Notes: generated from the sequence alone by a model not told the origin. Counted from the first letter of the stretch, positions 43,162 through 52,640 are shown. The stretch: 64,000 nucleotides of DNA from Halogeometricum sp. S3BR5-2 (GCF_031624635.1 NZ_JAMQOQ010000005.1:350147-414146), one strand, 5' to 3'. A program made the numbers and translations.

Positions 43162-45521
43162 AAGTCGCGTCCGTCGTCCCCGAGTTCGCCGACGCCTTCG
43201 GGTTCGACGAGTTCAACCGGATGCAACGGGAGGCGGCACCCGCCATCCTCGAACGCGACGACAACGTCGTCGCCGCCGCGCCGACGGCCAGCGGAAAGAC
43301 GGCCCTCGCGGAACTGGCCATCTGCCGCACCCTCAAGAACGGCGGCACCGCCCTCTTCGTCGCCCCCCTCCGCGCGCTCACGAACGAGAAGGAGGCCGAG
43401 TGGGAGCGCTTCGAGTCGCTCGGCTACTCCGTCTACGTCGTCACCGGCGAACGCGACCTGAACCCCCGCCGCGCCGAACGCGCGGACATCCTCGTGATGA
43501 CGCCCGAGAAGACCGATTCTGCGACCCGAAAGCACGACTCCGCGCGCTACTCCTTTATCACCGACGTCGACTGCGTCGTCATCGACGAGGTGCACCTCCT
43601 CGACTCGGACACCCGCGGCGGCGTCCTCGAAGTCACCGTCTCGCGCCTCCGGCGAATCTGCGACCCGCGCATCGTCGCCCTCTCCGCGACGATGCCGAAC
43701 ATCGAGGACGTGGCGAACTGGCTGGACGCCCCCCCGGAGACGACGTTCGAGTTCGGCGACGACTACCGCCCGGTGGACCTCCACGCCGGCGTGAAGACGT
43801 ACTCGCACGGCGACAACGCCTTCGCGGACAAGTACCGGCGACTCTACCGCGCCCTCGACCTCGCGGAGGAGCACATCCGCGACGGCGGGCAGGCCCTCGT
43901 GTTCGTCTCCTCCCGACAAGACACCGTCCGCGCCGCCGGGAAGACCCGCGACGAACTCGGCAAGCGCGACATCCCGATGGGCGCGCGCGGCGACTACGAC
44001 TTCCACAACGAGGCGAAGGAACTGAGCAACGACTCCCTCCGGAAGGCCGCCCCCGACGGCGTCGGCTTCCACCACGCCGGACTGGCGAAGGACGACCGCG
44101 ACAAGGTCGAAGAGTGGTTCAAGGAGGGGAAGATTCAGCTCCTCTTCTCCACGTCGACGCTGGCGTGGGGGGTCAACCTCCCCGCTCGCTGCGTCGTCAT
44201 CCGCGACACGAAGTACCACGACCCCCTCGAAGGCGAAGTCGACATCTCGCCGCTCGACATCCTCCAGATGCTCGGGCGCGCGGGCCGTCCCGGCTACGAC
44301 GACGTGGGGTACGGCTGGGTCGTCTGCGACCGTTCGGACGCCGACAAGTATCGCAAACTCCTCCGCGAGGGCAAGGAAATAGAGTCTCGACTCGCCGAGG
44401 ACCTCGATTCGCACCTCAACGCCGAGATAGCGATGGGCACCATCGGCGACTTGGAGGACGTGATGTCGTGGCTGGAGACGACGTTCTTCTACCAGCGCGC
44501 CCGCTCGAAACCCGACGCGTACGACTTCGACGGCCTGCGCGACCGCGTGCGCGAAACGCTCGAATCGCTCGTCGCCCGCGGGTTCGTCGAGATGGGGTCG
44601 GACCTCTCCATCGAGGCGACGACGCTCGGCCGCCTCGCCTCGAAGTACTACCTCCGCCTCGACACCGCCCGCCGGTTCGCCACGCTCTGCGAACGCGACA
44701 CCATCACCGACGACTCGATTCTCGAAACCGTCGCCGGCGCGGCGGAGTTCCACGACGTCTCCGCTCGCCAGTCGGAGATGGACGCCGTGAACTCGGTGCT
44801 GCGGGGCGTCGACACCACCCTCGAAGACGGCCCGCGGAAGGTGTTCGCCATCCTCCAAGCGAGCATGTCGAACAGCACCCCCGCGGACCTCCGCTCGGAC
44901 GCGTGGGTCATCCGCCAGAACGCGCTTCGACTGCTCTCGGCGCTCAGGGAGTTCCTCGACGAGTTCGCCGGTCCGAGGGCGGCGAACCTCGCCCGGCGCG
45001 TCGAGGCGCGCGTCGAACACGGCGTCTCCCGGGAGGCCGTCGCCCTCACCGCCGTCGACGGCATCGGACCGAACCGTGCGAACAAACTCGCCACCGGCGG
45101 TCTGCGCTCCCCGCGGGACGTGGCGGCCGCCGGCGCCGGAGAACTCCGGAGCGCCGGCCTCTCGGAGGGGGTGGCCGAACAGGTGGTGAAGAACGCGCGG
45201 AACTTTCCGGACGTGCGCATCTCGTGGGGGGAGTTCCCCGACTCGATAGCGACGGGCGAAAATCGGATGTGCGAGGTCGGAATCCGCAACCGCGCCGGCG
45301 GCGCGGCCGGCGCGGCCGTCGGCGTCCGCGTCTCCGCGGTGGCGGACGGCGGAGACGAAGTCGAGATGACCACCAAGCGAACGTATCTCTCCGACGAGAC
45401 GACGGTCCACGTCGGCGTCTTCGGCGCGCCGGCCGACGAAGTGACCTACCGCGTCGAGGTGACGTTCCCCGACGCGCCCCTGCATCCCATCACGGAGACG
45501 CGGACCGTCCGCGTCGAGTGA
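43158..45521 (+). CDS. Ski2-like (Mer3/Brr2-type) DEAD/DEAH-box helicase
   Basis: 787 residues from GTG (KVASVVPEFADAF). Walker A ASGKTAL, motif II DEVH, motif III SATMPN, motif VI QMLGRAGRPGYDD are intact. After the winged-helix domain, a ratchet/Sec63-type helical region and a helix-hairpin-helix stretch (TAVDGIGPNRANKLATGG) lead to a C-terminal beta domain. The order is that of Brr2/Mer3 cassettes and Hel308 relatives. Role in haloarchaea unclear: DNA repair, recombination or RNA remodelling. Not in an operon with repair genes. Confidence 0.92.
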   Translation: MKVASVVPEFADAFGFDEFNRMQREAAPAILERDDNVVAAAPTASGKTALAELAICRTLKNGGTALFVAPLRALTNEKEAEWERFESLGYSVYVVTGERDLNPRRAERADILVMTPEKTDSATRKHDSARYSFITDVDCVVIDEVHLLDSDTRGGVLEVTVSRLRRICDPRIVALSATMPNIEDVANWLDAPPETTFEFGDDYRPVDLHAGVKTYSHGDNAFADKYRRLYRALDLAEEHIRDGGQALVFVSSRQDTVRAAGKTRDELGKRDIPMGARGDYDFHNEAKELSNDSLRKAAPDGVGFHHAGLAKDDRDKVEEWFKEGKIQLLFSTSTLAWGVNLPARCVVIRDTKYHDPLEGEVDISPLDILQMLGRAGRPGYDDVGYGWVVCDRSDADKYRKLLREGKEIESRLAEDLDSHLNAEIAMGTIGDLEDVMSWLETTFFYQRARSKPDAYDFDGLRDRVRETLESLVARGFVEMGSDLSIEATTLGRLASKYYLRLDTARRFATLCERDTITDDSILETVAGAAEFHDVSARQSEMDAVNSVLRGVDTTLEDGPRKVFAILQASMSNSTPADLRSDAWVIRQNALRLLSALREFLDEFAGPRAANLARRVEARVEHGVSREAVALTAVDGIGPNRANKLATGGLRSPRDVAAAGAGELRSAGLSEGVAEQVVKNARNFPDVRISWGEFPDSIATGENRMCEVGIRNRAGGAAGAAVGVRVSAVADGGDEVEMTTKRTYLSDETTVHVGVFGAPADEVTYRVEVTFPDAPLHPITETRTVRVE

Positions 45522-45536
45522 GGAGCGAGGACCGAC

Positions 45537-46187
45537 TCAGTCGAGAATCGTCTCGCGCAGTTCCGCGGGGCCGTCGACGACGACGTCCGCCCGCGAGAGG
45601 TCCAACTCGGCGTTGTGCGTCGAGCGGTAACCGACGGTGAACGCGCCGGAGCGCTCGGCCGACTCGATGCCGTTGACGGAGTCCTCGACGACGACGCAGT
45701 CCTCGGGGTTCAGACCGAGTTCGGCCGCCGCGTGTTCGTAGATGTGCGGTTCGGGCTTGCCGGGTTCGTCGATGTCGTCGGCGCTGAGGACCATGTCGAG
45801 AGGGTCGAGGCCGAAGCGGTCGCGGACGATTTTGATCCAATCCTGCGGCGCCGAGGAGACGATGGCGAGCTTTCGCCCCTCCGCGCGGATGTCGTCGAAC
45901 AGTTCGTTCGCGCCGTCCATTAGTTCGACGTCTTCGCCGTACAGCGACTCGGCCCGGTCGTTGTACGCCTCGACGAACTCCTCTTTCGTCACGCTGGTGC
46001 CGTACTCCTCGGTGAGGTAGTCGTGAATTTCGCGGTAGTTCATCCCGGTCACCTCCTCGTGGTCCGGGTCGCCGGACTCGATTGCCTCCTCGTACACCCA
46101 CTCGTCTTCGAACTGATACCAGTACGTCTCCGAGTCGACCAACACGCCGTCCATGTCGAACAACACCGCGTCGTCGGGGACTTCCAT
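45537..46187 (-). CDS. HAD-family phosphatase (beta-phosphoglucomutase-like)
   Basis: 216 residues from MEVPDDAVLF. Motif I LFDMDGVLVDSE, motif II IVSSAPQDW and motif III/IV KPEPHIYEHA...VVEDSVNGIESA, with a helical cap between. This sub-group acts on sugar phosphates or phosphoglycolate; the specific substrate is open. Convergent with the helicase gene. Confidence 0.9.
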   Translation of the reverse strand: MEVPDDAVLFDMDGVLVDSETYWYQFEDEWVYEEAIESGDPDHEEVTGMNYREIHDYLTEEYGTSVTKEEFVEAYNDRAESLYGEDVELMDGANELFDDIRAEGRKLAIVSSAPQDWIKIVRDRFGLDPLDMVLSADDIDEPGKPEPHIYEHAAAELGLNPEDCVVVEDSVNGIESAERSGAFTVGYRSTHNAELDLSRADVVVDGPAELRETILD

Positions 46188-46262
46188 GCTCCGTCCAACG
46201 CGCGCCACCCCTCAAAGTCCTTCGTGAGACGGTTTATCACCGATGGGGCGGCCAGCGCCCCC

Positions 46263-47006
46263 ATGTCAGAGACGATTCGCGTGTTCGCCGGCGACTGCAC
46301 CACCACTTTCGAGGGTTCGCGCGCCCGCACACAGCGCGGCCGCGTGGTGGTCGTGGTAAAGCCCGACCGGACGGTCCTCGTCCACGACGCCGACGGCTAC
46401 CAGCCCGTCTCGTGGCTCACCCGCCCCGACTCCCTGACCGTCGAGACGGACGCCTCGGGGTTCGGTCTGGTCGCCCGCGCGGACGACCAAGTCTTGCGCG
46501 TCAGGAGCCACGACTCCGCCGGGCGGGCGGAGTACCCCGTCACCGAAGCGGGCGCCCCCGTCGGGTCGCACCCGTCGACGGGCGAACCGCTGGTCAGAAC
46601 CGGCGGCGCCGTCGTCGCCCTCGACTCCGGGACGGAGTACAAACTCCCGGCGGGCGCGACGGTGCTGGACGAGACGTGCGAGGAGTGCGGTCTCCCGACG
46701 ATGCGCGCCGAACGCGGCGCCGTCTTCGAACTCTGCGTCGACCGCGCCTGCGAGTCGCTGGACGACGCCGTGCGCGACCGGTTCGACGGCGAGTGGGCCT
46801 GCCCGGACTGCGGGTCCGACCTCAGAATCATCCGGCGCGGCGGCCGCCTCCTCGCGGGGTGTTCGGCGTACCCCGACTGCGAGACGGCCTTCTCGATTCC
46901 CGCGGGCGTCGTCGTCGGCGAGTGCGACTGCGGCCTCCCGACCTTCGAGACGGCGCGGGGGCGGCGGTGTCTGGACGGGACGTGCGAGGAGTTCGCCGAC
47001 GGCTGA
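46263..47006 (+). CDS. NucS-N-like domain fused to topoisomerase-type zinc ribbons
   Basis: 247 residues. Residues 1-80 resemble the N-terminal DNA-binding/dimerisation half of NucS/EndoMS (DUF91): RVFAGDCTTTFEGSRARTQRGRVVVVVKPDRTVLVHD...GYQPVSWLTRP. The nuclease half of NucS is absent. Instead come cysteine-rich modules: C139/C142/C158/C163, a topoisomerase-C4-like CPDCGSDL...GCSAYPDCETAF (C180/C183/C200/C206) and C221/C223/C236/C241. Probable nucleic-acid-binding protein without own nuclease activity. Upstream of endA, 72 bases away. Confidence 0.78.
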   Translation: MSETIRVFAGDCTTTFEGSRARTQRGRVVVVVKPDRTVLVHDADGYQPVSWLTRPDSLTVETDASGFGLVARADDQVLRVRSHDSAGRAEYPVTEAGAPVGSHPSTGEPLVRTGGAVVALDSGTEYKLPAGATVLDETCEECGLPTMRAERGAVFELCVDRACESLDDAVRDRFDGEWACPDCGSDLRIIRRGGRLLAGCSAYPDCETAFSIPAGVVVGECDCGLPTFETARGRRCLDGTCEEFADG

Positions 47007-47078
47007 ACCGGACGGACGACGCCCGGACGCCGCGGCCGCATCGCAGGCCCTATGTCCTCACCCGCCCCGTTCTCGAAC

Positions 47079-48101
47079 ATGGACGCGACACTGCACGACG
47101 GCGTCGTTCGGGCGGCCGACGACGCGCGTCAGCGGTTCTACGACGCGCGGGGGTACGGCCGCCCCCTCGACGGGGACCGCGTCGAACTCGCGCCGGTCGA
47201 GGCGGCGCACCTGCTCTCTCGGGGGGACCTCGACGGCATCGACGGGATGGACTTCCGCGAGTTCCTCGCGGAGACGGGCGCGGTGCTGGAGTTCGTCGTC
47301 TACAAGGACCTCAGAGACAGGGGCTTCTACCTCTCGCCCGCCCGCGAGGAGTGGCCGGGCGTCGACGACCCCGACGGCGTCGACTTCGTCGTCTACCCGC
47401 GCGGGAAGGGGCCGACCGACGGCGTCGTCGAGCACCGCGTCCGCGTCATCGGCGAACGCGAACGCGTCGCCGCGTCGTCGCTCGGCGACGTCGTTCTGGC
47501 CGTCGTCGACGAGGACGGCGACCTGACGTACTTCGACACCGACGCCGACCCGGACGTGAGCGGCACCGCCGACTACGACCCGCCGACGGGCCTCGACGCG
47601 GACCTGCTCTCGGACCGCGTCGTCTGCTACGAGTCGCCCGACGAGGTGTACGAGCGCGGCTTCTACGGGCAGCGCCTGTTCGGCCGCAACGCCGACGACG
47701 GCCCCCTCCAACTGTCGCTCATCGAGGGCGCGTACCTCGCCGAACGCGGCGCCCTCGACGTCGACGCCGCCGACGTGGTGGGCCTCGCCCGCGACGTGGA
47801 GGGCGACCGGTTCGACCGCCGCCTGCGCGCCTACGCGGCGCTCAGGGACGCCGACGCGGTTCCGAAGAGCGGGTTCAAGTTCGGGGCGGACTTCCGACTC
47901 TACACCGACTTCGACTCCGTCTCGGAACTGAGCCACTCCGCCGACCTGGTGCGCGTCGTCGCGCCCGACCACGCGTTCCTCCCGCGGGACCTCTCCCTCG
48001 ACGTCCGCCTCGCCGGCGGGGTCCGCAAGCGAATGGTTTTTGCGCTCACCGGCGCCAACGAACAGATAGACTGGCTTTCGGTAGCCCGGCTCACCCCATG
48101 A
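47079..48101 (+). CDS. endA: tRNA-splicing endonuclease (tandem-domain archaeal form)
   Basis: 340 residues from MDATLHDGVV; another ATG lies 27 bases upstream. Two tandem copies of the endonuclease fold, as in euryarchaeal homodimeric enzymes: the N-terminal copy (GVDFVVYPRGKG) lacks the full triad, while the C-terminal copy has Tyr275 (FRLYTDF), His286 (ELSHSADLV) and Lys317 (GGVRKRMVF). It excises introns from pre-tRNA and rRNA bulge-helix-bulge motifs. Its stop overlaps trpS (ATGA). Confidence 0.95.
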   Translation: MDATLHDGVVRAADDARQRFYDARGYGRPLDGDRVELAPVEAAHLLSRGDLDGIDGMDFREFLAETGAVLEFVVYKDLRDRGFYLSPAREEWPGVDDPDGVDFVVYPRGKGPTDGVVEHRVRVIGERERVAASSLGDVVLAVVDEDGDLTYFDTDADPDVSGTADYDPPTGLDADLLSDRVVCYESPDEVYERGFYGQRLFGRNADDGPLQLSLIEGAYLAERGALDVDAADVVGLARDVEGDRFDRRLRAYAALRDADAVPKSGFKFGADFRLYTDFDSVSELSHSADLVRVVAPDHAFLPRDLSLDVRLAGGVRKRMVFALTGANEQIDWLSVARLTP

Positions 48102-49714
48102 CACGAGACGACCACACCGAGACCGACGCGTCGACACGCGAGGACGCCCGCACGGACGGGGGCGCCTCGGCGGAAGGAGCCGACGATACGTCTCTCGACC
48201 CGTGGGGTTCCTCGACCATCTCCGACTACCGCAAACTGTTCGAGGAGTTCGGCATCGAGGAGTTCGACGCGGTGCTGCCGGAGGTGCCGGACCCCCACTA
48301 CCTGATGCGCCGCGGCGTCATCTTCGGGCACCGCGACTACCGTCCCGTCGCGGAAGCGATGCGCGACGGCGACCCCTTCGCCGTCCTCTCGGGGTTCATG
48401 CCGACGGGCGACCCCCACATCGGCCACAAACTCGTCTTCGACGAGATAATCTGGCATCAAGAGCAGGGCGGCGACGCGTACGGCCTCATCGCCGACCTGG
48501 AGGCCCACTCCGCCCGCGGGATGACGTGGGAGGAGATAGACGAACACGCGCGCGACTACCTGCTGTCGCTTCTGGCGCTCGGGTTCGACCCCGAGGAGGG
48601 CGAACTCTACCGGCAGTCCGACAATCGAGAACTGCAGGACCTCGCCTTCGAACTCGGGTCGAAGGCGAACTACTCGGAGTTCGAGGCAATCTACGGCTTC
48701 GGCGGGAGCACCAACGTCTCGCACGTGCAGTCGGTCGTCACGCAGATGGCGGACATCCTCTATCCTCAACTAGAAGAGCCGAAACCCACGGTCATCCCCG
48801 TCGGCCCGGACCAGGACCCGCACGTCCGCCTCGCGCGCGACTTAGCGGATAGAATGCGCTTCTTCAAGGTGACCGAGGCGTACGCGAGCTTCGAACTCCG
48901 GGACGCCGAACGCCCCCTCGTCGCCGCCGCCTACGACGCCCGCGAGGAGTACGCCGAGGACCCCGAGACGCCGCGGTGCGGCGAGGCGGGCGAGTGGCTC
49001 TCGACGGCGAACCTCGACGCGCACGGCGTCGTCGCCGCCGACTCGGCCCGCGAGTCCGCGGTGGAGAAACTGGCGAACGCCGGCATGGAACCGCTCCGCC
49101 CGCGGACCCGGTTCCTCGACGCCAACGCCACCGAGGCGGCGTTCGAGGCCCTCGTCGAGGCCGTCGACGGCGAGAAGCGCCGCTACGACGAACACGTCGA
49201 CGCCTTCGAACTCTCCTTCGAGGAGGCGGACGAACTCGCGCGAGAAGTGGAACTCGACCACGGCGGCTACGGCTTCCGCGCGCCGTCGTCGGTCTACCAC
49301 CGATTCATGACCGGGCTGACTGGCGGAAAGATGTCCTCCTCGATTCCGGCGAGCCACATCTCCCTGCTCGACGACCCCGAGGAGGGCTACGACAAGGTGA
49401 AGTCCGCGACGACGGGCGGCCGCGAGACGGCCGAGAAACAGCGCGAACTCGGCGGCGAGGCCGACAAATGTCCCGTCTACGAACTGTACGCCTACCTCCT
49501 CTCGGGCGACGACGACGCGTTCGCCACGGAGGTGTACGAGGAGTGCGTCGGCGGCGAACGCCTCTGCGGCGGATGTAAGGAGCAGGCCGCCGAACTGATG
49601 GAGGAGTTCCTCGAAGACCACCAGGAGAAGCGCGCGGAGATGGAGGAAGTGCTCGACGAACTCGACATCTCCACGGAGTCCGCGCGCCGCGGCGTCGCCC
49701 CCGGCGACAACTGA
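48098..49714 (+). CDS. trpS: Tryptophanyl-tRNA synthetase
   Basis: 538 residues from MTRDDHTETD, with a ~45-residue acidic N-terminal extension typical of halophiles. Class I motifs: PTGDPHIGHK (HIGH-type) and GGKMSSS (KMSKS-type), GPDQDPHVRLARD between them. Charges tRNA-Trp. Translationally coupled to endA. In several haloarchaea pre-tRNA-Trp carries an intron cut by EndA, giving the pair a shared substrate (established for the tRNA, not shown here). Confidence 0.95.
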   Translation: MTRDDHTETDASTREDARTDGGASAEGADDTSLDPWGSSTISDYRKLFEEFGIEEFDAVLPEVPDPHYLMRRGVIFGHRDYRPVAEAMRDGDPFAVLSGFMPTGDPHIGHKLVFDEIIWHQEQGGDAYGLIADLEAHSARGMTWEEIDEHARDYLLSLLALGFDPEEGELYRQSDNRELQDLAFELGSKANYSEFEAIYGFGGSTNVSHVQSVVTQMADILYPQLEEPKPTVIPVGPDQDPHVRLARDLADRMRFFKVTEAYASFELRDAERPLVAAAYDAREEYAEDPETPRCGEAGEWLSTANLDAHGVVAADSARESAVEKLANAGMEPLRPRTRFLDANATEAAFEALVEAVDGEKRRYDEHVDAFELSFEEADELAREVELDHGGYGFRAPSSVYHRFMTGLTGGKMSSSIPASHISLLDDPEEGYDKVKSATTGGRETAEKQRELGGEADKCPVYELYAYLLSGDDDAFATEVYEECVGGERLCGGCKEQAAELMEEFLEDHQEKRAEMEEVLDELDISTESARRGVAPGDN

Positions 49715-49734
49715 GCGGTCCGAACGGGGCCGAC

Positions 49735-50703
49735 TCAGAGTTCGACGACGGTCCCCGCGTCCTCCGCCTCGGCGCGTTCGTAGAGGAACCCCGCCGTCGC
49801 CGCGTCCAGCACGGCGGACCCGACGCTGGCGACGACGAGCACTCCCCCGTCGGACTCGCGCCCTGCCCGACCCTCGAACACGTCCGAGAGCGGCGTCAGG
49901 TCCGTCGCTTCCACGTCGAGATCCGCGAAGTCGCCCGTCTCGACGGCCTCCTCGGGCACGTCGGCGAACAGTCCGTCCGCCCGGCTGACGGTCGCCCCGT
50001 CGAGTTCGCGCATCTCGGGGGTGAACGCGCCGACGGCGACGACGAGCGTTCCCTCTTCTAACTCCTCGCCGTCGAACACCGGTTCGGCGCTCGTCGTCGC
50101 GGTGACGACGACGTTCGACCCCGAGAGCGCCGCCTCCGGCGCGTCGACGGCGCTCACGTCGACGTCGGGCAGTCGTTCGCGCAGGTCGGCCGCGCACGCC
50201 TCGCGCGAGTCGGAGGGGGAGTAGATTCGAACCCGTTCGAGGTCGGTCGCGGCGGCGATGGCGCGCGTCTGCCACCGGGCCTGCGTGCCCGCGCCGAACA
50301 CGCCGAGTCGGACCGGCCCGTTCGCCAGTTCGCGCGCGGCGAGGCCGCCGATACAGCCGGTTCGAGCGCTCGTTACGCGGGTCCCGGCGAGGTACGCGAG
50401 CGGCAGCCCCGTCTCGGCGTCGGTGACGGCCACCTGCGCGTTCACCGTCGGCAGGTCTCGCTCCGCGTTCGACTCGTGGACCGCGGCGAGTTTCGTCGCG
50501 TACGTCGGGTCGCCGTGCAGGTACGCGGGCATCGTCAGCGCGGTGCCCGGCGTCTCCGTCCCCACTGGGAAGTGCGGGCGCGGCGGGCGCTCCACCTCGC
50601 CGCGGCCCTGCTTCACGAACGCCCGCTCTATCTCGGGCAGGAGGTCCGGCAGCGACAGCAGGGCGGCCACGTCGCCGTCCGAGAGGACGCGAACGTCGGT
50701 CAC
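49735..50703 (-). CDS. Ornithine cyclodeaminase / mu-crystallin family protein
   Basis: 322 residues from a GTG (TDVRVLSDGD). NAD-binding RLGVFGAGTQARWQTRAI and the family's TALTMPAYL...ATKLAAVHESN substrate segment are present. Family members include ornithine cyclodeaminase and alanine/ketimine dehydrogenases; this one resembles the archaeal alanine dehydrogenase-like group but the substrate is not certain. Its GTG overlaps the stop of the upstream SRPBCC gene (GTGA). Confidence 0.88.
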   Translation of the reverse strand: MTDVRVLSDGDVAALLSLPDLLPEIERAFVKQGRGEVERPPRPHFPVGTETPGTALTMPAYLHGDPTYATKLAAVHESNAERDLPTVNAQVAVTDAETGLPLAYLAGTRVTSARTGCIGGLAARELANGPVRLGVFGAGTQARWQTRAIAAATDLERVRIYSPSDSREACAADLRERLPDVDVSAVDAPEAALSGSNVVVTATTSAEPVFDGEELEEGTLVVAVGAFTPEMRELDGATVSRADGLFADVPEEAVETGDFADLDVEATDLTPLSDVFEGRAGRESDGGVLVVASVGSAVLDAATAGFLYERAEAEDAGTVVEL

Positions 50704-51164
50704 GCCGCTTCCCCTCCGCCGCTCCCGTCCGCGCCCTCGAAGCGCGCCTCGGCCCTCGCGGCCAACGCGTCGTTCATCGCCCCGTAGTCCGTCTCGGCGT
50801 CGGCGGCGACGAGCAGGGGGACCAACAGCCCCGTCATCGTCTCGCGGTTCACCAGTCGCGTCCGACGCTCCCCGAGTTCGTGCAACTCGAAGGTGTGCCG
50901 CCCCTCGAACAGGGGGGCGGCGAGGACGCGGCCGACCCACGACAGTCTCCGCGGCGGGTCGACTTCCGTGACGCGCACCGGGAGCGCCCGCGCCCGGCCG
51001 CCGGACCGGGAGACGCGAATCTCCACCGTCTCCCCCTCGCGGAGTCGTCCGCCGGCGTCGACGACGTGCGGGTTCCACTCGCGGTACGCCGACAGGTCGG
51101 TCAGCACCTCCCACACCGCCTCCGCCGGGGCCGCTATCTCTCGTTCCGTTCGTATCGTTCGCAC
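50700..51164 (-). CDS. SRPBCC (START-like) family protein
   Basis: 154 residues. Starts RTIRTEREIAAPAEAVWEVLTDLSAYREWNPHVV, the canonical SRPBCC/polyketide-cyclase opening, then RLSWVGRVLAAPLFEGRHTF and a C-terminal helix. Binds a small hydrophobic ligand in family members. Coupled to the ornithine cyclodeaminase-like gene by a GTGA overlap. Confidence 0.87.
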   Translation of the reverse strand: MRTIRTEREIAAPAEAVWEVLTDLSAYREWNPHVVDAGGRLREGETVEIRVSRSGGRARALPVRVTEVDPPRRLSWVGRVLAAPLFEGRHTFELHELGERRTRLVNRETMTGLLVPLLVAADAETDYGAMNDALAARAEARFEGADGSGGGEAA

Positions 51165-51326
51165 GGGTGCGCGTTCGCGGGCCGGGGGTATCAGTCCCTG
51201 CGCCGGTCGGACGTGACTGTCTCGGCCGCCGACACTCGGGCGTCGACCGTCGGCCGCCGTCGCTCGGGGGGTCGGGTCGAACCGAGTCGAATCGAATCGT
51301 AATCGAACCGAAGAAGCGGGCCGTTC

Positions 51327-51572
51327 TCAGTCCTTGCGCGCCTTCCACTCCATCGTCACGGTCACGCTCTCGCGACTGCCGCGGAGCACGGACGACCGCT
51401 CGCGCACGCCGACTTCGTAGCCGACGGTGGACCGCGGACGGAGCGTTATCTGCTTGTTCCCGACGCGAACGTCGGCGTCGTCGTCGCCCTCGATGGCGTC
51501 CGCGAGCGCCCGCAGTCGGTCGGCCGTCTCCTCTCGCGAGAGTTTCTCCGCGTTGAGCGTCTTGTTGACCAT
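51327..51572 (-). CDS. Amphi-Trp domain protein
   Basis: 81 residues from MVNKTLNAEKL. The pattern LSREETADRLRALADAIEG...VGNKQITLRPRSTVGYEV...ESVTVTMEWK is that of the amphi-Trp domain, a short domain with a conserved Trp near its end (Trp78 here). Common in haloarchaea; function not established. Confidence 0.8.
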   Translation of the reverse strand: MVNKTLNAEKLSREETADRLRALADAIEGDDDADVRVGNKQITLRPRSTVGYEVGVRERSSVLRGSRESVTVTMEWKARKD

Positions 51573-51676
51573 GCGAATCCGTAGGACGGCGTGCGAATAA
51601 AGCGCACGGCCGAAGACGGGTCCAGACGACCCGACGGCGGCGAATCGGCCGCCTCTCCTCTCCCGCGACCCGACGG

Positions 51677-52087
51677 TTAGCCGGGGATGCCCAGCGCCGA
51701 GAACTCGAACAGGCCGATGGCGGCGAGGGCGTAGAGGACGAGGGCGGCGACGATCCACGCCACGAAGCCGATGAGCGCCGCGGCCCCCCACCCGCCGGGG
51801 TAGCGCCAGTTGATGACGCCGATCCACGCGACCAGCGCGAGGAGGGGTCCGAGCAGCGGAATCCACCCGAGGAAGAACGCCACGACGGCCCAGACGATGG
51901 CGCCGATGAGGGCCGTGAACACGGCTCTGCGGTAGCCCACGTCCTTGTCGACGATGAGTCGCGCGCCGGTGTGGATGCCGACGGCGCCGATGAGGAGGTT
52001 GACGACGAAGACGAGCACCGCGCCGGCGAGCGACCCGGCGTTCGACCCCGCGCCGCCCTGGAGTGCGAGGAGACCGAGACCGCTCAT
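51677..52087 (-). CDS. Multi-TM membrane protein, unknown
   Basis: 136 residues from MSGLGLLALQGG; the frame is open further upstream, but sequence there is Arg-rich and non-coding-like. Four hydrophobic segments with Trp-rich ends (VINWRYPGGWG, FVAWIVAALVLY). Not recognised; a DUF-type small integral protein. Confidence 0.7.
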   Translation of the reverse strand: MSGLGLLALQGGAGSNAGSLAGAVLVFVVNLLIGAVGIHTGARLIVDKDVGYRRAVFTALIGAIVWAVVAFFLGWIPLLGPLLALVAWIGVINWRYPGGWGAAALIGFVAWIVAALVLYALAAIGLFEFSALGIPG

Positions 52088-52640
52088 CTCGCCCGCCTCC
52101 TCGCTGTCGTTCGGCCGGCCGGTTCGCCGCGCTCGCGTGTCGGTGTCTCTCCGCTCATAGTGTCCGGTCGGACGGACGGAGCGGACATGAGTCTGGGGGG
52201 CGATACGGGCGGTGAGACCTCCCTTCTTCGTCTCCCGAAGCACCGACAGCGACTCGCACGGAGTCGGAACCGTTTTGCCCCGCGACCGGCACCTCACGAC
52301 CATGCCGACCGGACCCACCGACGGCGGAGGCGACGCGCGCGAACCGACCGCGACCGACGGGTCCGGCTTCTTCTTTCGGACCTCGAACCGAGAGCGATCG
52401 TAGTCCCGCGCCGGGGTCGCTGCCCTCGCGGCGGCGACCACCGTCGTCCCGTTACGGTCGCTCTCGCGACGACGGCGGACTCCCGGAGGACCGACGGGGC
52501 GGGCGCACTCCCGCCGCGGCGTCCGCGGGGACGAACCCGTCCGAACCGACCCGACACGGGCGCGGGCGTCCGCGCCCTTCGCAACTGCTAACTGGGTCTT
52601 AGCCAGTAGACACGACAACGACCGACGCGAACCCGAGCTA
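52088..52640. other. 553-base gap upstream of pheS
   Basis: No gene I would defend. A 33-codon ATG frame at 52302-52403 reads as low-complexity Gly/Asp/Thr sequence. Two consecutive hairpins lie just before pheS (52558-52577 and about 52588-52610). The remainder is GC-rich without an obvious promoter or repeat. Confidence 0.5.
52558..52577 (+). promoter_or_regulatory. GC-rich hairpin in pheS leader region
   Basis: GGGCGCGG (52558-52565) pairs exactly with CCGCGCCC (52570-52577) around loop GCGT, 63 bases before the pheS ATG. A weaker second hairpin (about 52588-52610; CTAACTGG with CCAGTAG) follows. Candidate leader structure or binding site; no T-box-like features are expected in archaea. 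Confidence 0.4.

Noticed and set aside
42951..45485. N-terminal extension of LysE through a long frame opposite the helicase
   Set aside because: LysE family length and start match the GTG at 42950; the extra sequence is shadow of the helicase.
46082..48097. Very long N-terminal extension of TrpRS
   Set aside because: The sequence is out of frame with, and shadow of, the NucS-N fusion and endA genes. The ATG at 48098 gives a normal TrpRS.
52302..52403. 33-codon frame in the pheS upstream gap
   Set aside because: Low-complexity Gly/Asp/Thr product with no promoter or partner; I cannot support it as a gene.
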